The position numbers and the translations under genes were made by a program. The notes under the pieces were generated by a model. It saw only the letters and a list, made by a program, of their open reading frames with translations, searched no databases and had not been told where the DNA came from. DNA of 64,000 nucleotides from Vibrio salilacus (lineage in GTDB: Bacteria; Pseudomonadota; Gammaproteobacteria; Enterobacterales; Vibrionaceae), in assembly GCF_002811245.1 (NCBI RefSeq), contig NZ_NIVQ01000001.1, forward strand, positions 248,001 through 312,000, given 5' to 3'. This document shows, piece by piece, positions 55,499-64,000 of this stretch (within the stretch, counting starts at the first letter, position 1; the number at the start of each line of letters is the position of its first letter).

Positions 55499-57622
55499 AT
55501 GTTTTCACGGATGTTACTCAAGGATATTTTGTCAGCCAGAAACCAACGTTTCTTGGCCAATGCGTTATTTCAGTATCTTGACGATGCATTAAAGCCTAAA
55601 CATATGGCGATTTTTTCACAACCTAAGTCGGATCAAGTGGCGCCGTTTCTTTTTAGCTACGGTCAACCTGCTCAACTTGAACACTATCCAGACACCTTTT
55701 GGGCTTGGGTCTCACAGTTTGATACCTCTGATGGTCTGATTCCACTCGCGATGAATACCTGCCAATGGCGTTATCGCACTGTGATGGGCGCGCACAGTTA
55801 TGTGCTTATGCTCGACAATCATCCAGAAAAACGCATTTATCTGGTGGTCGAGAGCCTCAACACCGCTGAGCTAGATAAACTCAATCATAATCATCAGCTT
55901 GATACGCTGCAAATTATCGCCGCGCGCTGGCAGTGCGTGCGCGCTGAAATTGAGGCAGCGAAAGAGTTTAAACAGCGTGATATTAAAGAAGCGAAATACC
56001 TTGATGTGATTAAGCAGCGCGAGCTGTTTATTGACAATATGAAGTTAGTGCAAGAGGTCGCGGTCGAGCTCTCCAACCCTGCTAATCTCGATCAACTATT
56101 TCGCCTCTCAATTGAAGTGATTCGCGATAAATTAGGTTTTGATCGCGCCTGCTTTATGTTGCTTGATATCAAAAAACGCTGCTTTAACGGTACTTATGGC
56201 ACCAATGAACAAGGTCAGACCGTCAGTGAACATCACACCCAATTTGATTTACACCAATTAGAAGAGGGCTACATTAACGCGCTTTTTGAAGGTAAAGAAA
56301 GCTTAATCGTGCTTGAAGATGCGCCGCTCTATACGGCAGGTAACGTCGTTGGCCAAGGTTGGAATGCGATGCTTATTTTACGTGATGGTGATGAAGTGAT
56401 TGGCTGGATTGCGATGGATAACTATATCCATCGCATGCCGATTACCACCTATCAAAAGCAGATGCTTGAGTCATTTGGTTCCTTGTTGGCGCAAATCTAC
56501 ATCCGCAAACGTCAAGAGCAAAACGTACGTATGCTCCACACTAGCATGGTCGAGTTGTCACGTTGTATGACGGTCAGTGAAGTGTGCAAATCTGCGGTGA
56601 CGTTTGCAATCAATCGCTTGGGCATTGATCGCTTTGCGGTTTTTTTGACCGATAAAGAGTGTTCTCATATGCAAGGCACTTGGGGCACCGACATACAAGG
56701 CAATGTGGTTGATGAATCTTATTACCGCTCTGATACGGTTGACCGCTCGATTGTCAATGCTGCGCGCATCAGCCCCAATGATGTGGTATTTGAAGAGTCT
56801 GTTCCCATCTATCATGATCTCCATATCGTTGGCTTTGGTTGGACGGCAATGACGATGTTGGTCAACAATAGTGGTGAGCCGATCGCGTTTATCGCGGCCG
56901 ATAATTTGCTCAAGCGAACTCCGTTGACCCACCAGCTTCGAGAAATGATTCGCATGTTTGCTTCAAATTTGACCGAAGTTTTACTGCGAACGCGCGCGCA
57001 AGAAGCGATTCACGAACTGAACGAAAACCTAGAACAAGAGGTTAAAGCGCGCACCCGAGAGTTACAAAAGGCCAATGAGCAACTTGAAACCCTGTCTAAA
57101 CTTGATCCATTAACTCGCTTAGGCAATCGCCGCATGCTTGAGTCGTTGTTAGAAGATTTTTGTGACGATCAACAGCCAGCAATTCGATGCTATGGATTGA
57201 TCTTGGTCGATATTGATTTCTTCGGTTTGTACAACAATCACTATGGTCACTTGCAAGGTGATATTGCCCTGATGCGAGTTGGCAGTGTGTTGGAGCGTCA
57301 TGCAAATGGTGAACAAGAAGTGTTTTGTCGAATTGGCGGTGAAGAGTTTGCTTTGCTGGTCGTGGCGCAAGAAGCGCCAAATGTTGCTGAACTTTCCGAG
57401 AGTATCCGCTTTAGCATCGAACAAGAAAATATTTTGCATGAACAGAGCGCAATTCATCGAGCACTGACGGTCTCGGTCGGTTATTCGGTGATTGAGGTCA
57501 ATCAACGCGACTTTAATTTTGATGCCCTTTTCAACGCGGCCGATCAATCTTTGTATCAAGCTAAACGCACCGGACGCAATCAAGTGGTTGGTTCGGTGTC
57601 GTTACTCGAATCTAACGCATAA
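55499..57622 (+). CDS. Diguanylate cyclase with two GAF domains
   Basis: A 707-residue soluble protein. An N-terminal region of unknown fold (about 1-180) is followed by GAF 1 (about 185-345) and GAF 2 (about 355-500), similar to each other. A coiled coil (about 505-545) leads to a C-terminal GGDEF domain (LDPLTRLGNRRMLESLLEDF). The active-site motif is GGEEF at 613-617, so it should make cyclic di-GMP. I see no RxxD inhibitory site in its usual place just before. A TTG three codons upstream is possible; ATG 55499 has no good ribosome site. Sensing is presumably cytoplasmic through GAF ligands. Confidence 0.92.
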   Translation: MFSRMLLKDILSARNQRFLANALFQYLDDALKPKHMAIFSQPKSDQVAPFLFSYGQPAQLEHYPDTFWAWVSQFDTSDGLIPLAMNTCQWRYRTVMGAHSYVLMLDNHPEKRIYLVVESLNTAELDKLNHNHQLDTLQIIAARWQCVRAEIEAAKEFKQRDIKEAKYLDVIKQRELFIDNMKLVQEVAVELSNPANLDQLFRLSIEVIRDKLGFDRACFMLLDIKKRCFNGTYGTNEQGQTVSEHHTQFDLHQLEEGYINALFEGKESLIVLEDAPLYTAGNVVGQGWNAMLILRDGDEVIGWIAMDNYIHRMPITTYQKQMLESFGSLLAQIYIRKRQEQNVRMLHTSMVELSRCMTVSEVCKSAVTFAINRLGIDRFAVFLTDKECSHMQGTWGTDIQGNVVDESYYRSDTVDRSIVNAARISPNDVVFEESVPIYHDLHIVGFGWTAMTMLVNNSGEPIAFIAADNLLKRTPLTHQLREMIRMFASNLTEVLLRTRAQEAIHELNENLEQEVKARTRELQKANEQLETLSKLDPLTRLGNRRMLESLLEDFCDDQQPAIRCYGLILVDIDFFGLYNNHYGHLQGDIALMRVGSVLERHANGEQEVFCRIGGEEFALLVVAQEAPNVAELSESIRFSIEQENILHEQSAIHRALTVSVGYSVIEVNQRDFNFDALFNAADQSLYQAKRTGRNQVVGSVSLLESNA

Positions 57623-57648
57623 AAAAGGTCGCCAATCTAGGCGACCTT
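57623..57648 (-). terminator. Terminator of the Bat operon (minus strand)
   Basis: Stem AAGGTCGCC / GGCGACCTT (57625-57633, 57640-57648). On the minus strand it is followed by TTTTTTAT. It probably also stops transcription arriving from the GGDEF gene. Confidence 0.85.
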
Positions 57649-57656
57649 AGCGGTTT

Positions 57657-59287
57657 TTATAATGATGCAAGAATAGCGTCTTTTTTACGCTTCGGTTTAC
57701 TTCGTTCCCCACGTTTGATCAGCTTAATCAGCGGTTTGGCTTGCCACGGCTGCTGCTTAGCGCCAAAGCGATGTTGGTTCATGGTCGCGATGTGCTGTTT
57801 GATCTCAGTGAGTAGTTCCGGATCCAGATGTTGATGCGCTTCTAACCACGAGTTGAGTAGCAAGTTTGCGCGCACGAAATCTTGTTGATTAAGTGCATTG
57901 ATAAGTGATGGTTCGGCGTCGTGAGTTTGGTCTAACTTAGTTACGCCGCGATGTGCAGACGGTTTCTTTAAGTAAAGCAGTACCGTTGCAACCCACAGCA
58001 AAGCAAAAAATGCCGTTAAGTAGGGCCAAAAACCCGCTTGATAGACCGTCACGGTTTCGGTTTGTGGCGTCGCTGGCATAGCGGGGAGAAACGTGCCACT
58101 GTTGGCGTCATGTCCTGCGGCGACATTGAGCTTGAGTCCGTTGAGCTGTGCGGTTTTCGGCTGTTTACTCGTGCTATCCCACCAATCTAGAGTGAGTGAG
58201 TTCATCGCGATTTGACCGGTTTTTTGCGGGAGCAACACGTGTTTAAGCGTCATACGTGTCGTGCCATCGGCAAGCTGACTGAACTGAGGCTTTTGCTGAT
58301 AAACGCGCCATGCATCGGAGTAGTCTGCCGCCAGCTCGGGAAAACGTTCAGCGGGTAATCCGCTAATATCTAACGTAATTTCTCGACTGATTGACTCGCC
58401 GACTCGCGTATCATACGTATCGGTCGGGTTGATGTTGTTTCCTGCCGAATCGAGCCAACGTTGAGAAAGAGAAAGTTTTGCTGCAGGTAGCCACTCGCCT
58501 TGATATTGCTCGGGTATTGGCAGCACGGTGAGGGAAAAGGTGTCTGCTGGAGTATTGGCAGAGACGAGTTTGGTCGTACCACGACGATCGTCGCCATAGA
58601 TAATGTTGCCATTAAAGCCAATGCCACGAACCGTATATTGACCCCCTTTATCGGCGGTGACACGATAGTTTTGGTCGACGACGGTCACTTCAACACCATC
58701 AACAACGCTTTGATATTGATTTGGCTCACCTAGCGCGGTGAGTGATACGCCGTCGGCGCTCGGGGGGGTAATGCGCGCGTTTTGCAGTCGGCGTGGGTCG
58801 GTTTTGACAATCAAGCGCGTGGTTAATGTGGTGCTTTCGTTTGGGTAAAGCTCGCGTTTTTCAAGTTGGCTTTGTAGCTCAACCAGATCGCTTAATACAG
58901 GCTCGTTACTGTCCATCGCGACTTGAATGGTGATCGGCTGTGATTGGGCACTATCAATAGTAAACGCCGGAATCGTCGCCTCGCCTAAGCGCTGTGCGGC
59001 CAAACTAATATTCCATTCACTGCGCGTATTTCGGTCACCATTGATGATATTGACTGAGCTACCAAAACTCGGTCGGCCGACATAAAAGTTCTGTTCGAGT
59101 GAGCTTAGATCGATGGCGTCTGAAGCGACTTTCTTATCAACCACGATGCGCAGTTGAAATACTTCATTCTTGACGACCTTATTTTTGCTTACTGTGGCAA
59201 CGACCGTGGTCGCCCAAGTATGGGAGCTCACGAAAAATAGTGTGGCTGCAAGGAGTCTGGCAGCGAAGCGTTTGAGCGGTTTCATGC

Positions 59288-59294
<7 letters not shown>
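57657..59294 (-). CDS. batD: BatD-like protein
   Basis: A 545-residue envelope protein. N-terminal signal peptide (about 1-28, ending SHTWA), a large periplasmic part of repeated beta-sandwich units (VVATVSKNKVVKNEVFQLRI; ELYPNESTTLTTRLIVK), a transmembrane helix at about 420-445 (AGFWPYLTAFFALLWVATVL) and a cytoplasmic tail. It is the last gene of the MoxR/Bat operon and overlaps the previous gene by 7 bases. The complex is thought to aid envelope stress tolerance; the exact action is not settled. Confidence 0.9.
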
Positions 59295-61157
<1,863 letters not shown>

Positions 61158-61165
<8 letters not shown>

Positions 61166-62126
61166 TGTTCCTCCTAAGGATCACGATTGAGGTTAATAAA
61201 ATCAGAGCGATAGCCAAAGGTAGGCCAAACCACTCTTGTTGTGGACGCCAAGTTTGGGTCGCTTGGCTAATCGGCTCTAGGCTATTAATGGTGTCGTAGA
61301 TGGTGGCCAGTTCATCGGCGTTTCGTGCGCGGAAATATTGGCCGCCCGTCAACTTCGCGATCTCAATTAAGTTTTTCTCATCCAAATCTTGTGCGGTATT
61401 GACTTTGCGCGTCATGAAAAACTCTTTCACCATCATCTCACCTGCGCCAACGCCGATGGTGTAGATGGTGGCGTTGTACTTATTGGCTATTTTGGCCGCT
61501 TCAATAGGGTCAAGCACGCCAGAGGTGTTGCCCCCGTCACTGAGTAAGACCATGACTCTTTGCGGAGCATCGCTGTCGATGAAGGTTTTGGTCGCCAGCC
61601 CGATGCCTTCCCCAATGGCCGTTTTATCGCCAATAAGGCGCAGCACTAAGCTGTCGACTTGTTCTGAAATGGCGGCGCGATCTAAGGTTAACGGGCTCTG
61701 AAGATAGGCGTGGTCAGCAAACAACACTAAACCAAGACGATCGCCTTGGCGTCGTTTAGCAAAATCACTTACCACGCGTTTCATTGCGCTTAGACGATCA
61801 ACATAGTCATCGCCTTGGCGCATATCTTGTTGACTCATTGAGTACGACAAATCGAGCACCAGCATTAAATCTCGATGTTTAGGCTGGGTTGTAACGGGTT
61901 CTCCATACCAAACTGGTCTGGCGCATGCTATCACTAACGCTAACCAAAATAGACCAGACAGCACTTTTACCGTTAGGTGGCGCGGCAGCGATAATTGAGC
62001 GTTTTGCGGTACGTAGGCAAGGTGAACTTTCGCCACCCTTTTAAGTGGCAGCGTGACACGATAAATAATCATCGGCAGTGGCAGCATAATAAAAACCCAC
62101 CACCAAACGAAGCTAAGATTAGCCAC
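61158..62126 (-). CDS. batA: BatA-like VWA-domain membrane protein
   Basis: A 322-residue protein with an N-terminal helix pair (about 7-65), a periplasmic or cytoplasmic von Willebrand A domain (about 85-280) and a C-terminal helix (about 300-318). The MIDAS metal site is DLSYSMSQQD with TAIGEGIGLATKTF and LLSDGGNTSG. It is overlapped by 8 bases at both ends, showing translational coupling with the DUF4381 gene and the BatB/C gene. Confidence 0.92.
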
Positions 62127-62592
62127 GTTTTACTCTCCTTTTTTTCGGTGGTAGTGCTTGTTCGACCCAATTATGACAATGTTGCACCAATTCAGTTGCG
62201 TTATTCACTGGCTGTTTACTGTACAAGGCGTGTTGCCAATGGTCATAGTTGTCGACAAAGCACGGTATGGTGAGATGGCGATCAAGAAAGACATACCACT
62301 CTTTGCCCGTCAACTGAGCGATCTCTTCGCGGGGGAAGTAACACAGTGCGGCCTGACGGACTAACTCAATCGCCTCAGACGGTTTTTGGCCTCGAGCGAG
62401 TAGACGCAAGGCGGCTTTTTTTGGTGCCAAGCGTTTTTTATTCCAACGGACGAATAGGCCGATGATAAGCACAGTAAAAATAACCCCAGCTACCAAGGCC
62501 CACCATCCCCAGGCTAAAGGTAACCAAGCAGGTGGCTCTGGTAGGTGAAGCGCGTTCAGGGGCAGAAATGAAGATTGACTCTCTATGCTCAT
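62119..62592 (-). CDS. DUF4381 membrane protein of the Bat cluster
   Basis: A 157-residue protein with one helix (about 25-48, AWGWWALVAGVIFTVLIIGL) preceded by LNALHLPEPPAWLPLA, the DUF4381 hallmark, and a cytoplasmic helical domain (KKAALRLLARGQKPSEAIEL, WYVFLDRHLTIP). It always accompanies MoxR/DUF58/VWA genes; its role is not known. Two bases separate it from the DUF58 stop. Confidence 0.88.
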   Translation of the reverse strand: MSIESQSSFLPLNALHLPEPPAWLPLAWGWWALVAGVIFTVLIIGLFVRWNKKRLAPKKAALRLLARGQKPSEAIELVRQAALCYFPREEIAQLTGKEWYVFLDRHLTIPCFVDNYDHWQHALYSKQPVNNATELVQHCHNWVEQALPPKKRRVKRG

Positions 62593-62594
62593 AA

Positions 62595-63521
62595 TTAAAA
62601 TCCGTGTAATTGTTTTATTAGCGGTATATCGCTGCTTAGAGTTGAAAACGAGATGCCCATTTTCAGTGCCAGCTGTTTTAGGTAAGTTTGTTGTTGTTCA
62701 AAGGCTTGAGCGATACCGTGTCGAGTCTGCTTCGCGGCAAAATCAAGCCAATGGCTTCCTTGCTGACTGGCCACGAGCTCGTTGCCTCGAAAATCGGTAT
62801 TGCCCAATTCCAGTGGGTCGGTAATTTGAACCATGCGGACTTGGTTATGTTGATTTAATCGGCTGAGTGTGGACTCATCTTGTTGGTTAAAGCGAGAGAA
62901 ATCGCTCAATAAAATGATCTCGCTCCCTTTTGGACAGAGTCGATTGAGCGATTGTAAACCCTGACTAAAGGGTTGGAGTTGTGATCTGTGCTCGTTAAGG
63001 CCATCGTTATGTTGGCTAACCAAGGATTGAATCAGCGTCAGCGCGCCTTGGGTTCTGGCGCTCGGTTTCAGCTCAATCCGCTTGGTGCCAGTATCGATGA
63101 CGGCGCCGATTCGATCCCGTTGAGCGACACTTAGCCAAGTAATTAAGCTTGCCATATGCGCCATTTGCACTGACTTAAACATCAATGTTGAGCCAAAATA
63201 CATACTGGGTGAGAGATCAAGCAGCAACACAATGGGTTTTTCACGCTCTTCACAAAACAGTTTCGTGTGCGGTTTTCCGGTGCGCGCCGTGACACGCCAG
63301 TCAATCGCTCGGACATCGTCTCCTGCTTGATACTGACGCACTTCGTTAAAGTCCATCCCACGGCCTAATTGACGGCTATGATGTTGCCCTAGCATTTGCG
63401 ACCACAGGCTTTTTCCCGGTGGCAACCAGTGAACGGACTGCTGCTTATAATTGATCAACTCATCAAGAGATAAGTTGACTCCGTCACTGTGCGGCGGCAA
63501 TGCACTCGCTACTTCGCCCAT
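62595..63521 (-). CDS. DUF58 domain protein of the Bat cluster
   Basis: A 308-residue soluble protein with the DUF58 block GRGMDFNEVRQYQAGDDVRA, IDWRVTARTGKPHTKLFCEE and a VWA-like site (LLLDLSPSMYFGS). The likely function is as adaptor between the MoxR ATPase and the membrane VWA proteins. The preceding MoxR gene ends one base before this start. Confidence 0.92.
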   Translation of the reverse strand: MGEVASALPPHSDGVNLSLDELINYKQQSVHWLPPGKSLWSQMLGQHHSRQLGRGMDFNEVRQYQAGDDVRAIDWRVTARTGKPHTKLFCEEREKPIVLLLDLSPSMYFGSTLMFKSVQMAHMASLITWLSVAQRDRIGAVIDTGTKRIELKPSARTQGALTLIQSLVSQHNDGLNEHRSQLQPFSQGLQSLNRLCPKGSEIILLSDFSRFNQQDESTLSRLNQHNQVRMVQITDPLELGNTDFRGNELVASQQGSHWLDFAAKQTRHGIAQAFEQQQTYLKQLALKMGISFSTLSSDIPLIKQLHGF

Positions 63522-63522
63522 C

Positions 63523-64000
63523 TTATGCGCTACCTACCAACGAAAGCAGTTTGGTGATGACTTGGTTTGGCTTAATCCCCTCTGCTTGAGCATGATAGCT
63601 AAGCAGTAAACGGTGACGCAGCACAGGAAAGGCCATCGCCTGAACATCTTGAGGGCTCACATAATCGCGTCCATCAAGCCATGCGTATGCACGTGCACAG
63701 CGATCCAGTGCAATGGTCGCCCTTGGACTGACCCCCATTTCTAACCATTGCGCTAGTTCTGGGCTGTATTGTTGCGGTTGGCGTGTCGCCATGACGATGC
63801 GAATAATATACTGCTCAATGTTTTCTGCCATGTGAATATCGAGCGCAGACTGCCTCGCTGTAAAGATCGCTTCTTGACTGAGTAATGGCGGCGTTTGGTG
63901 TTGCTGACCTTTTGCTTCGCCACGGTTAAGGCGCAGAATATCGAGTTCGCTTTGTGCATCTGGGTAATCGACATCAAGTTGAAGTAAGAAGCGATCCAAT
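63523..64000 (-). CDS. MoxR-family AAA+ ATPase (5' part outside the window)
   Basis: The C-terminal 158 codons of a MoxR ATPase are visible, with no start codon in view. Seen are the Walker B-to-sensor region's LDRFLLQLDVDYP, the sensor 2 motif GVSPRATIALDRCARAYAWL and RDYVSPQDVQAMAFPVLRHR. About half of a usual 320-residue protein is missing beyond the right edge. It would supply ATP-driven chaperone activity for the five downstream genes. Confidence 0.9.
   Translation of the reverse strand, partial: LDRFLLQLDVDYPDAQSELDILRLNRGEAKGQQHQTPPLLSQEAIFTARQSALDIHMAENIEQYIIRIVMATRQPQQYSPELAQWLEMGVSPRATIALDRCARAYAWLDGRDYVSPQDVQAMAFPVLRHRLLLSYHAQAEGIKPNQVITKLLSLVGSA

Overview
The window reads as part of the second chromosome of a Vibrio-type marine gammaproteobacterium. 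Evidence is the gene content: a gcvP-gcvH-glyA / regulator / gcvT block, rbsDACBKR, divergent malK/malEFG, deaD beside rnb, a chitinase with a secreted lytic polysaccharide monooxygenase (LPMO), a GlyGly-CTERM serine protease, a MoxR/Bat cluster and a CsrB-type RNA. From memory, several of these blocks lie on chromosome II in V. cholerae. The species cannot be fixed from the sequence alone. There is no phage, integron, CRISPR array or intact insertion sequence. The only signs of decay are a group II intron reverse-transcriptase relic and a collapsed divergent amino-acid exporter/Lrp pair.

Layout. 1-5 kb: a SulP anion transporter with a UspA-family stress protein, an intron relic, yajD, and an AA10 LPMO. 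5-12 kb: a multidomain GH18 chitinase, cytochrome b561, and an acyl-CoA ligase coupled to a BASS-family transporter. 12-19 kb: the glycine cleavage genes around an XRE-cupin regulator, with an 18-nt shared sequence in front of both glyA and gcvT. 19-27 kb: secreted protease, DUF3012 lipoprotein, and the complete ribose operon with a perfect 20-bp RbsR palindrome. 27-36 kb: a sensor kinase divergent from a periplasmic binding protein, cheV, deaD and rnb. 36-41.4 kb: the maltose ABC transporter, followed by a probable MicX-like sRNA. 41.5-46.5 kb: small unknown proteins, a thioesterase, a long-form GAPDH, dCMP deaminase, then csrB with a perfect VarA/GacA-type box upstream. 46.5-55 kb: MgtE, an AarF/UbiB-like kinase, a class II glutamine amidotransferase, the exporter/Lrp relic, and a LysR, LysE, Gfo/Idh, yhfA, yddG series. 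55-64 kb: a YkuD peptidoglycan enzyme facing a double-GAF GGDEF protein, then the minus-strand MoxR-DUF58-DUF4381-BatA-BatB/C-BatD operon, which runs off the right edge.

How the genes work together. Much of the window is nutrient acquisition: chitin attack, maltodextrin and ribose import, glycine catabolism to one-carbon units, and amino-acid efflux. Each system carries its own local control (RbsR operator, MalT-like boxes, XRE-cupin operator). Superimposed are global regulators: CsrB RNA (carbon storage/quorum circuit), CRP-like sites, a GGDEF protein and chemotaxis coupling by CheV. The least-described items are the glycine regulator and its repeated operator, the kinase/periplasmic-protein pair, the acyl-CoA ligase/BASS pair and the structured region behind mgtE.
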